From UPXZ01 sp047974405 (lineage in GTDB: Bacteria; Bacteroidota; Bacteroidia; Bacteroidales; Paludibacteraceae): a DNA stretch of 64,000 bases. Below, piece by piece: positions 1 through 7,203 of this stretch; the first letter of the stretch is position 1, and the number at the start of each line of letters is the position of its first letter. A model generated the notes under the pieces. The model did no database searches. It was not told the origin of the DNA and saw only the letters and a list, made by a program, of their open reading frames with translations. The DNA is taken from contig JBKECI010000091.1 of NCBI GenBank assembly GCA_047974405.1, positions 1-64,000 on the forward strand. Direction: 5' to 3'. Made by a program: the position numbers and the translations under genes.

Positions 1-18
1 TAAAAATATTTTATGATT

Positions 19-47
19 GGCGTAATGATATTTGATATCATTACGCC
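19..47 (+). terminator. Rho-independent terminator hairpin
   Basis: A perfect 12-bp stem (19-30 with 36-47) with a 5-nt loop is followed on the plus strand by a T-rich run (48-57). It would end a plus-strand transcript entering from outside the window. It also lies just past the nadA stop and could act in both directions, although the T-run favours the plus strand. Confidence 0.8.
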
Positions 48-76
48 TCTTTTTTTGTGTATCTTTGATATTTTTA

Positions 77-1012
77 TCAACTCATTTCCAACATTTTAAT
101 AATTGGTTTTACCGCTTTTTTTCTTAGTCTCTCGTCTATTACAATTTCTGGTTTTTCATCCCGTAAGCACAAATAAAGTTTTTCAAGCGTATTCATACGC
201 ATATATTTACACTCGTTGCACATGCAGGTTTTTCCTTCAAACTCGGGTGGTACGGGGATAAAAAGTTTTTTAGGATTGGATTTTTGCATCTGGTGCAAAA
301 TACCGCTTTCGGTTACTACCAAAAATTGAGTTTTATCAGATTCTGTCACATATTTCAACAATCCTGCGGTAGAACCTACATAATCTGCCATTGTCAATAT
401 CACGCTTTTGCACTCGGGGTGAGCAACTATTTGGGCGTCGGGATTCTCTTTTTTAAGTTCTATTAATTTTTCTACCGAAAATTGTTCGTGTACATGGCAT
501 GCGCCATCCCAAAGCAGCATATTTCTACCGGTTACGCTATTGATGTAATTACCCAAATTTTTGTCGGGTCCAAAAATAAGTTTTGCCTCTTCAGGAAACT
601 GCTCAACTATCTTTTTTGCATTGGTAGAGGTTACCACCACATCGGTAAGCGCTTTGACAGCTGCTGTTGTATTGACATATGAAATTACGGTATGGTCGGG
701 ATGAGCGGAAACAAACTCTTCAAATTTATCTGCCGGGCAACTGTCAGCCAACGAACATCCGGCTTCTAAATCGGGTATTAATACTTTTTTGTTAGGCGAC
801 AGAATTTTTGCTGTTTCTCCCATAAAATGGACACCACACAGCACAATAATATCTGCGTCTGTTTTGGCAGCCCATTGTGCTAACGCTAAACTATCTCCCA
901 CATTATCCGCAATATCTTGAATATCGGATTCTTGATAATAGTGTGCTAAAATAACGGCATTTTTTTCTTTACGAAGTTTTTCTATCTCTTGTATTAATTG
1001 TTCTTTTTTCAT
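77..1012 (-). CDS. nadA: Quinolinate synthase NadA
   Basis: NadA condenses iminoaspartate with dihydroxyacetone phosphate to quinolinate, the second step of de novo NAD synthesis, using an oxygen-sensitive [4Fe-4S] cluster. The 311-residue protein has the usual length and three pseudo-repeated domains. Visible landmarks are AHYYQ near residue 24, the CGVHFMGE motif near 59 with a cluster cysteine, GACHVH near 170 and the C-terminal CMCNEC motif near 263. NadB and NadC, its usual partners, are not in the window. The next gene on the same strand is 475 bp upstream, so it is probably transcribed alone. The ATG at 1012 is the only reasonable start. Confidence 0.96.
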   Translation of the reverse strand: MKKEQLIQEIEKLRKEKNAVILAHYYQESDIQDIADNVGDSLALAQWAAKTDADIIVLCGVHFMGETAKILSPNKKVLIPDLEAGCSLADSCPADKFEEFVSAHPDHTVISYVNTTAAVKALTDVVVTSTNAKKIVEQFPEEAKLIFGPDKNLGNYINSVTGRNMLLWDGACHVHEQFSVEKLIELKKENPDAQIVAHPECKSVILTMADYVGSTAGLLKYVTESDKTQFLVVTESGILHQMQKSNPKKLFIPVPPEFEGKTCMCNECKYMRMNTLEKLYLCLRDEKPEIVIDERLRKKAVKPIIKMLEMS

Positions 1013-1487
1013 GCGTTTTATTTATTTTTGGCAAACGGCAAAATAGATAATTTCATTCCATTAAAAAGGAACGAATTATTAAAAGACTATTATTATAAAA
1101 TATTATTTTTAAAAAAAATAAATCTTATATATATAATAGTATGTTGATTTGGTTGAAAAAAAAAATATTTATTTTTTGGATATTACATTATTAAAATAAT
1201 CCTTTGCCTTATCAACAATTTTTTGTTATTTAATGTTTTGTATATTATTTATTTATTATACTTTTCAACACCTTTTGATAACTTTTATTTTTTGTTTTTT
1301 CGTTTTTCTACTCTTTATTTTTTTTGATATTTAGGTTGATAATTTGTCATTATATTTTTCTTATTTTATATTATTTTTTCGATACAAAATGGTTTAATTT
1401 TATTTTTATATTTTCCAAATTTTTTTTTCAATTTTTTTTACTAACAATGTAGAGTTTTCAACAATGTTTCAAACAATGTTTCTATTT
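1013..1487. other. Very AT-rich gene-free spacer
   Basis: These 475 bp between the SDR stop and the nadA start are extremely AT-rich, with many T-runs on the plus strand and A-runs on the minus strand. I see no open frame with protein-like composition, no tRNA and no clean terminator. It probably holds the nadA promoter and the SDR 3' end. A CTATTTTG at about 1040 on the minus strand is only a weak -7-like match. Confidence 0.5.
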
Positions 1488-2306
1488 TTAGGAGTAAATA
1501 CTGTTTACTATTTTCAATTTAAGTGAGTTTGGCAACAAATCGTTCATAAACGAAAATGCTTTATAATCCAATCCCGGAATAATACGGCTGCACATTTTTT
1601 TTCTTTTTATTTGTTTCATTATTGCACAGGCTATTTTTTCGGGTTTCATTCCATTTTGTTCGTCTTTCTCCATTTTACCTACTGCCTGTTTCATAAGGTT
1701 ATAATATGGAGAGGTTTTGTTATTGCTTTTTTCAGAATATTTTCGTGCTGTGGTAAAGTCTGTTTTTGTATCGCCTGGCATAACGGTACAGCATTGTACT
1801 CCAAATGGTTTTATTTCCATACTAAGCGAATCCATAAATATGTGTAGGGCAGCTTTACTCGCACTGTAAGATGCTTGATAAGGTACGGCTATTATACCTG
1901 CTACAGACCCTACCGCTATTATTTTTCCAAAGTTTTGTTTTCTGAATTGGGGGAGGCATGCTTGAATGGTTTTTACGGTACCGAAAAAATTGGTTTCAAA
2001 CTGATATTTTATCTCTTCGCTTGTAGTTTCTTCAATGGCTCCCGCTATACCATTTCCTGCGTTACAAACTACGGCATGAAGTTCTCCGGTCTCTTCTACT
2101 ATTTTTTCTACTATTTTTTTTAAGCTATTTTCATCGTTTATGTCTAATGAAACAGGTATTATTTCTCCTTTGCTTTTGTTTGATTTTTGGGCATTTCCTC
2201 CTCCTCTACGCGATCCGGAATAAACTTTATATCCATTGTCCATCAACATAAGGGCAGTTGCGAGTCCTATTCCGGTGCTTCCACCTGTAAGCAGTATCGA
2301 TTTCAT
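1488..2306 (-). CDS. Short-chain dehydrogenase/reductase (SDR)
   Basis: A classical SDR oxidoreductase of 272 residues; substrate unknown. The Rossmann fold starts with the cofactor motif TGGSTGIG (residues 7-14), followed by an arginine pair in SRR that suggests NADP(H) preference, NAG near 89, and the catalytic Ser and Tyr-x3-Lys in the GSVAG/YSASK region (about 138-151). The C-terminal tail is basic and hydrophobic, as in SDRs of the retinol/hydroxysteroid dehydrogenase type. It stands alone: nadA lies downstream after a long spacer and a divergent lipoprotein gene lies upstream. A -7 promoter element sits 25 bp before the ATG. Confidence 0.85.
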   Translation of the reverse strand: MKSILLTGGSTGIGLATALMLMDNGYKVYSGSRRGGGNAQKSNKSKGEIIPVSLDINDENSLKKIVEKIVEETGELHAVVCNAGNGIAGAIEETTSEEIKYQFETNFFGTVKTIQACLPQFRKQNFGKIIAVGSVAGIIAVPYQASYSASKAALHIFMDSLSMEIKPFGVQCCTVMPGDTKTDFTTARKYSEKSNNKTSPYYNLMKQAVGKMEKDEQNGMKPEKIACAIMKQIKRKKMCSRIIPGLDYKAFSFMNDLLPNSLKLKIVNSIYS

Positions 2307-2330
2307 AGTTTTTTATTTTTTTTATTGATA

Positions 2331-2338
2331 CAAAAATA
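2331..2338 (-). promoter_or_regulatory. -7 promoter element of the SDR gene
   Basis: Minus-strand TATTTTTG matches the Bacteroidetes -7 consensus TAnnTTTG and lies 25 bp upstream of the SDR start codon. No clear -33 TTTG was found. Confidence 0.45.
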
Positions 2339-2511
2339 CTTATTTTCAACTTAATATGCTTTGTTTTGTTATCTATAATAGAGGTTGTTTCTTTATTATA
2401 TAAACTTTTTATGCTCCAATTAGTTGATATTTGGTTGGTTGAGTTGAAATATTCATTGTTATTGGAACTATTTTTGTTGTAAATATTTTATACAAATATA
2501 ATCGAATAATT

Positions 2512-2991
2512 ATGAAAAGGATAGAAAATTATTTTATTATTGTTGCTATTTTTAGCGCTTTTATCGCATGTGGTACCTCTCAAAATATTGTAGAGAATAG
2601 TTTATTAAAAAAAAGGATAGAAAATAGAAACTATACTTTTAAAGCAAATTATGTTACTCCTTCATCAACTTATTTTCAATCTCGTCATCTTACTTCGGGT
2701 TATACTTTGAGAATTGCTCCCGATTCTGTAATTGCATATTTACCCTATTTTGGGCGCGCATACCAAGCTCCGATGGATACTGGCGAGGGAGGAATAAAAT
2801 TTGTTTCTACCAAATTTGTGTACGATTTGAATGTAGTTACCAAAAATAATTCGTGGTTAATTAATATTCGTACAAAGGATACAATGCAACCGATAAATTT
2901 GAGATTGGATGTGTATAATGACGGCACAGCAACGTTGTATGTGGCAGATCCTTCCAGGCAGCCTATTTCGTATAGAGGAGAAATTGAGTAA
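2512..2991 (+). CDS. DUF4251 family lipoprotein
   Basis: A 159-residue exported protein. The N-terminus is a lipoprotein signal: a basic start, a hydrophobic stretch, then the lipobox-like FIAC with Cys near residue 20. The rest resembles the DUF4251 family known from Bacteroidales: a YTFKANYVTP beginning, an SGYTLRIAPDSVIAYLPYFG core, a G-rich GEGGIKF segment and a C-terminal YRGEIE. No function is established for the family; it is predicted to be membrane-anchored and beta-rich. It is monocistronic on the plus strand, divergent from the SDR gene and followed 115 bp later by a GNAT gene. Confidence 0.8.
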   Translation: MKRIENYFIIVAIFSAFIACGTSQNIVENSLLKKRIENRNYTFKANYVTPSSTYFQSRHLTSGYTLRIAPDSVIAYLPYFGRAYQAPMDTGEGGIKFVSTKFVYDLNVVTKNNSWLINIRTKDTMQPINLRLDVYNDGTATLYVADPSRQPISYRGEIE

Positions 2992-3106
2992 TTTTCCATT
3001 TTTATACAAGAAAATAATTTCTCGTGATAACTTTCAAATTTAAACTGATTTATTTGCAATATATAAATTTGAGGATAGTGATAAGCTAAAAAAGACATAG
3101 AAATAG

Positions 3107-3508
3107 ATGAGAAAGATAGAATTTAAAATTGGAATTATTCCAAAGACAACTGAGATTATTGAGGTTTATGATAGTTCGGGAATACAAAGACCAATAAACG
3201 ATAGAAGACGCATAGCAAAAATGTATGAGAATTCAAATTTAATTATAACTGCGTGGCTAAATGAAGAACTGATTGGAATATCACGCTCTATTACTGATTT
3301 CTGTTATGCTTGCTATTTATCGGATTTAGCTGTGAAAAGTGAATACCAAAAAGAAGGAATTGGAAAAAGGCTAATTGAATTGACTAAAAAAGAAATAGGA
3401 AAAGAAACTGCACTAATTTTACTTTCGGCACCTATTGCAATGGAATACTATCCGAAAATTGGATTTGAAAAAGTTGACAATGGATTTATAATTCGTCGGA
3501 CAGAATAA
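3107..3508 (+). CDS. GNAT family N-acetyltransferase
   Basis: A 133-residue protein with the GNAT fold. Motif A for acetyl-CoA binding is visible as LAVKSEYQKEGIGKRLIE (about 78-96), where QKEGIG is the pyrophosphate-binding Q/R-x2-G-x-G loop. The C-terminal YYPKIGFEKVDNGFII strand is also typical. The acceptor substrate cannot be told. There is no -7 element right upstream; it may be read from the lipoprotein promoter. The gene is followed at once by a GC-richer inverted-repeat element, which makes it look like a mobile cassette. Confidence 0.85.
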   Translation: MRKIEFKIGIIPKTTEIIEVYDSSGIQRPINDRRRIAKMYENSNLIITAWLNEELIGISRSITDFCYACYLSDLAVKSEYQKEGIGKRLIELTKKEIGKETALILLSAPIAMEYYPKIGFEKVDNGFIIRRTE

Positions 3509-3513
3509 AAAAC

Positions 3514-3634
3514 GCCTATTACTCAATACCTAAACTCTCTCGCGCGCCCACACTACCAAGTAATGAAACCGATGTTGAACGCAAGCTGGCACACCGGTTA
3601 TATACGGGGGATGTTGTGTGAACGAGTAAAAGGC
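3514..3634 (+). repeat. Imperfect long inverted element behind the GNAT gene
   Basis: GCCTATTACTC (3514-3524) is complementary to GAGTAAAAGGC (3624-3634) at 10 of 11 positions. Inside lie CACAC copies (3551 region and 3593 region) that can pair with GTGTG (about 3616-3620). The stretch is GC-richer than its surroundings and contains CGCGCGCCC. A 35-codon open frame runs through it up to a stop near 3661 but resembles nothing I know. The architecture recalls a folded recombination site such as attC, but the canonical GTTRRRY/RYYYAAC core pair was not found. Confidence 0.4.
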
Positions 3635-3734
3635 AACGATATGATCAGTACAAGCAAGGTATAAGAGTTATCGTAGATTTAGCTTGGGCAAGTCTCGCAA
3701 TCGGATACTGTTGGGAAATTTGAACTGGTATATA

Positions 3735-4793
3735 TCAAATTTCCAATCCATCTAATAGATTAACGTATATTTTTATAGCTTCTTCTATTTCATTGATGCG
3801 CACATATTCATCTGCTGTGTGAGATCTTTCCGATTTTCCGGGACCGATTTTTACACTTGGAAATTTCATCAGTGCTTGATCTGATAGTGTAGGGGAGCCG
3901 TATAGTTGTAAATGCAATGCCGCGCTTCGTTTAATGATAGGATGATTTTTGGGTGTTTTGGAGGAACTTAATCTGGTGGAACGTGCACTTACCTCACAGT
4001 TTGTTTTTTCATTGATTATACGAAGCAATTCTTCGTTGGTATATTGTTCGTTGGTGCGTATATCTACCACAAAGGTGCATTTGTCGGGGATTACATTGTG
4101 CTGCGTTCCGGCGTTGATTTGAGTTACGCTCATTTTTACATCTTCAAGTAGAGTTGATTTTTTTTCAAATTTGTAGTTTTGAAACCACTCTATTGCTTTC
4201 AATGACTTGTATATTGCATTTTCACCTTCGTTGCGGGCTGCATGTCCCGCTTTTCCGTATATGGTACAATCGAGTACTATCAGACCTTTTTCTGCAATAG
4301 CCAAGTTCATTTGGGTTGGTTCACCTACTATGGCAAAATCAATTTTAGGCAACAGATCAATGGCTTGTTCTACTCCGTTTTTGCCCGAAACTTCTTCTTC
4401 GGCAGATGCCAGAAAAATAAGGTTATACGGTTGCTCTTTTTTACTCAATATAAGGAATGTTTGCAATAGTGATACAACCGAAGCTCCCGCATCATTACTC
4501 CCCAATCCGAATATTTTTCCCTCTTTTTCCAATGGTACGAATGGGTCTAATTTCCATCCCGTAACTGGTTTTACCGTATCTATGTGCGAATTGAGGAGGA
4601 TAGTTTTTTTATGTTTATCAATTTCCTTATTAATTAGGTATATGTTATTTCCTATTTTTTTTGGTTTTAATGCGCGACTTTCGAAGTATCTGTGTAAATA
4701 TTCCGATAGGGTTTGTTCTTCTCTGCTGAATGAGGGAATCTTTATCATCTCTTTTAGCAGACTTATTGCTTCCAAGGTCTCTTTGTGATACAT
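3735..4793 (-). CDS. argE: M20 deacylase, probable N-acetyl/N-succinylornithine deacetylase
   Basis: An M20-family dinuclear-zinc amidohydrolase of 352 residues. The metal ligands are all present: NSHIDTV (His, Asp) near 69, GSNDAGASV (bridging Asp) near 99, the SAEEEVSG Glu pair near 131, VGEP near 157 and RSHTADEY (His) near 325. Residues 163-275 form the lid/dimerisation domain. The sequence closely resembles, from memory, the ArgE-like enzyme of Bacteroides, where arginine synthesis runs on succinylated intermediates, so the substrate may be N-succinyl- rather than N-acetylornithine. No other arg gene is nearby. The stop of tsaE lies 2 bp upstream of the start, so the two are co-transcribed. 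Confidence 0.8.
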   Translation of the reverse strand: MYHKETLEAISLLKEMIKIPSFSREEQTLSEYLHRYFESRALKPKKIGNNIYLINKEIDKHKKTILLNSHIDTVKPVTGWKLDPFVPLEKEGKIFGLGSNDAGASVVSLLQTFLILSKKEQPYNLIFLASAEEEVSGKNGVEQAIDLLPKIDFAIVGEPTQMNLAIAEKGLIVLDCTIYGKAGHAARNEGENAIYKSLKAIEWFQNYKFEKKSTLLEDVKMSVTQINAGTQHNVIPDKCTFVVDIRTNEQYTNEELLRIINEKTNCEVSARSTRLSSSKTPKNHPIIKRSAALHLQLYGSPTLSDQALMKFPSVKIGPGKSERSHTADEYVRINEIEEAIKIYVNLLDGLEI

Positions 4794-4795
4794 AA

Positions 4796-5224
4796 TTATT
4801 CGTGTAGAGTGAGCATTCTTATTTCGTTTTCTATCTCTTCAATATCTATGAAAATAGCATGTTGGGGTAGGATAGGTGTCAATATTTCGGGCCATTCAAT
4901 AAAGCAAAGGTTGCCGCTGTTTAGATAATCTTCGATGCCGATATTTAATGCCTCTTCCAGATTTTTCAGACGATAACAATCAAAATGATATATGATTTTT
5001 TTTTCGTTGCCTTCGTATTCGTTTACTATCGAAAAGGTAGGGCTGCTTATCCCCTCGCCCACTCCCAATTCTTCACAAACGGCTTTTATGAAAGTAGTTT
5101 TTCCCGAGCCCATTTTTCCGTTGAAACAGTAAACCGTATTTTTTCGCGAATTTAAAAATGACAAAAATTGCAATACAGTAAACCTCATTGTTTGCAGATT
5201 TTTTATTTCTAAAATTGTCATCAT
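4796..5224 (-). CDS. tsaE: tRNA t6A biosynthesis ATPase TsaE
   Basis: TsaE is the P-loop ATPase of the TsaBDE complex, which makes N6-threonylcarbamoyladenosine at position 37 of ANN-reading tRNAs. The 142-residue protein has the Walker A motif GKMGSGKTTF (about 36-45), followed by the family signature ISSPTFSIVNEY near 60 and a HFDCYRL motif near 80, then IEWPE near 111. Two ATG codons (5224 and 5221) start the frame; either could be used. It forms a tight two-gene unit with argE downstream. TsaB and TsaD are outside the window. Confidence 0.93.
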   Translation of the reverse strand: MMTILEIKNLQTMRFTVLQFLSFLNSRKNTVYCFNGKMGSGKTTFIKAVCEELGVGEGISSPTFSIVNEYEGNEKKIIYHFDCYRLKNLEEALNIGIEDYLNSGNLCFIEWPEILTPILPQHAIFIDIEEIENEIRMLTLHE

Positions 5225-5311
5225 TGTTTTTTTGTTATTATATGTTAAAAGTTGATGTTGTGATGGTTATATTTTGTAGAGAAAAGTGTGGGCATACAGA
5301 ATATTCGATTC

Positions 5312-7129
5312 TCAAGAGTTCAAATCTTTATTAAAATAATTGTAAATAGCTGATGCTCTGCTTATTCCAATTAGTTTTATAAGTTCTTCTATTTCAGCTT
5401 TTCTAATTCTTGTTACACTCTTAAAATGTAAAATTAATTCTTTTTTTGTTTTTTCTCCAATGCCTTTGATATTATCAAGTTCGGAGGCTACCTGTTTTTT
5501 ACTTCTTTTTTCTCTATGAAATTTGATGGCAAACCGGTGTACCTCTTCTTGTATGGTGGCAAAAAAGACAAATGCCGTATCATTGGGTTTTAGTCCTATT
5601 TCACGAGGAGGAAAACCCGATAATATCTCTCGTGTTTTGTGTTTTTTGTCTTTTGCCAATCCTACTATCGGAATGTTCAATCTCAGTTCGTTTTGTATTA
5701 CTTTGCGTATTATTTCCATCTGTCCTGCTCCTCCGTCTGCAATGATTAGGTCGGGTAGTTCGCTCTGTTCTTCCATTATTCGTTTATATCTACGCCAAAC
5801 AACTTCTTTCATAGAGGCATAATCATCCGGTCCTTCAACAGTTTTTATTATATATTTTCGATATTCTTTTTTGGATGGTTTTCCGTTTATAAATACAACA
5901 CAAGCGGCTACTGCATCGCTCCCTTGTATATTTGAATTATCAAAACATTCTATTCGGTATGGAATTTTTTTGAGTTGAAGCAAATTTTGTACCTCTTTTA
6001 AAATTCGAATATTCCTTTGTTCTGGATTTAATTTTTCTTTTTGTTTTAGTTTTTCAAGTTTATACTGTTTCACATTTTGCTCCGACAATTCGAGCAGTTT
6101 TTTTCTGTCCCCTCTTTGCGGTATAACAAAGTTTATTCCTTCCAATTTGAAATCTATTGCAAAAGGGATTATTATTTCTTTTGAATTACTTTGTAGTTTT
6201 TCTCTTAATTCTAATATGGCTATTGGTAAAATATCTTTTTTGTATTCTTCAAAATTTTTTTTGTATTCTATTGTATATCCTTGAATGATGCTTCCCTTTT
6301 TTATCCTCAGTATGTTTATGTAAGCAAAGTTTTCGTCTTCATCGTATCCAAAAATATCGGTATCTTTCAATATAGTGTTTGCTACGATAGATTTTGCTTT
6401 GTAATTTTCTATTAGTTCATATTTTTGTTTCAGTTCATTGGCTTCTTCAAATTGATATTCTGAAGAGAGTTTTTTCATTTTTTCAAAAAGTATTTTGCTT
6501 ATTTCACTAGCATTGCCTTGTATTATTTTTTTTATTTCGTCAATGTCATTTTCATATTCTTCTATCTGTTGAAGTCCTTCACAAGGACCTTTACATTTTT
6601 TTATGTGATAATCCAGACATACTTTAAACTTTCCGGCAGCAATATTTTCTTTGTTCAATAGCAAGTTGCAGTTTCTTATTTTGTATGTTTGGTGTATGAT
6701 GTCCAAGATGGCGTTTATTGTATAGGTAGAGCTATATGGACCAAAATATTCTCCCCCTTTCTTATCTATATTTCTGGTTTTGAATATTCTGGGAAATGGC
6801 TCTTTGGTGATGCAGATGCTCGGGTATGTTTTACCATCTTTGAGCATGGCATTGTATCTGGGTTGATGTTGTTTTATTAAATTGTTTTCGAGCAATAATG
6901 CATCTTCAGGAGTATTTACAACAATATGTTTTATATACGAAATTTTGCTTACAAGTACTCTTGTTTTTCCTTGTTCGTGGGTTTTGTTAAAATATGAGGA
7001 AACTCTTTTTTTGATGTTTTTTGCTTTTCCAATGTAGATAATTTCATTTTTCGAATTGAAATATTGATAAACCCCAGACTTGTTTGGGAGTGAATCTATT
7101 TGCTTTTTTAATTCTTCGGAAGGTTTCAC
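5312..7129 (-). CDS. uvrC: Excinuclease ABC subunit C
   Basis: UvrC makes the 3' and 5' incisions in nucleotide excision repair. The 605-residue protein has the full order: GIY-YIG nuclease (SGVYQYF...EIIYIGKAKN, about 18-37), a CxxC-type cysteine group (CNLLL, CLDYHIKKCKGPC, about 153-182), UVR domain (about 205-240), RNase H-like nuclease with ECFDNSNIQGSDAVA near 390 and DLIIADGG near 460, and helix-hairpin-helix motifs at 555-600. The start is GTG at 7129; no in-frame ATG lies just upstream. Its promoter region is the 74-bp gap to mnmG, which holds two parS-like palindromes. Confidence 0.96.
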   Translation of the reverse strand: MKPSEELKKQIDSLPNKSGVYQYFNSKNEIIYIGKAKNIKKRVSSYFNKTHEQGKTRVLVSKISYIKHIVVNTPEDALLLENNLIKQHQPRYNAMLKDGKTYPSICITKEPFPRIFKTRNIDKKGGEYFGPYSSTYTINAILDIIHQTYKIRNCNLLLNKENIAAGKFKVCLDYHIKKCKGPCEGLQQIEEYENDIDEIKKIIQGNASEISKILFEKMKKLSSEYQFEEANELKQKYELIENYKAKSIVANTILKDTDIFGYDEDENFAYINILRIKKGSIIQGYTIEYKKNFEEYKKDILPIAILELREKLQSNSKEIIIPFAIDFKLEGINFVIPQRGDRKKLLELSEQNVKQYKLEKLKQKEKLNPEQRNIRILKEVQNLLQLKKIPYRIECFDNSNIQGSDAVAACVVFINGKPSKKEYRKYIIKTVEGPDDYASMKEVVWRRYKRIMEEQSELPDLIIADGGAGQMEIIRKVIQNELRLNIPIVGLAKDKKHKTREILSGFPPREIGLKPNDTAFVFFATIQEEVHRFAIKFHREKRSKKQVASELDNIKGIGEKTKKELILHFKSVTRIRKAEIEELIKLIGISRASAIYNYFNKDLNS

Positions 7130-7138
7130 TTTTATGTT

Positions 7139-7154
7139 TGTTCCACGTGGAACT
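7139..7154. promoter_or_regulatory. parS-like palindrome, copy 1
   Basis: GTTCCACGTGGAAC (7140-7153) is a perfect 14-bp palindrome around CACGTG and fits the general ParB-binding parS pattern TGTTNCACGTGNAACA except for the last base. It lies 10 bp upstream of the uvrC GTG start, between uvrC and mnmG. Confidence 0.75.
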
Positions 7155-7173
7155 ATTTTAATGGTTTGTTGTT

Positions 7174-7189
7174 TGTTCCACGTGGAACA
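7174..7189. promoter_or_regulatory. parS-like palindrome, copy 2
   Basis: TGTTCCACGTGGAACA is a perfect 16-bp palindrome matching the parS pattern TGTTNCACGTGNAACA at every fixed base. It is 35 bp (just over three helical turns) from copy 1 and ends 14 bp before the mnmG stop region at 7204. Confidence 0.8.
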
Positions 7190-7203
7190 AATAGGGGAAG
7201 AAA

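Noticed and set aside
3509..3640. True integron attC site
   Set aside because: GTTGAAC fits one core half, but no matching RYYYAAC half was found at the right place, and no integrase is in the window.
3509..3734. Possible group II intron or retron remnant behind the GNAT gene
   Set aside because: No domain V-like hairpin and no reverse transcriptase fragment; only a long inverted pair is visible, so I kept it as an unclassified element.
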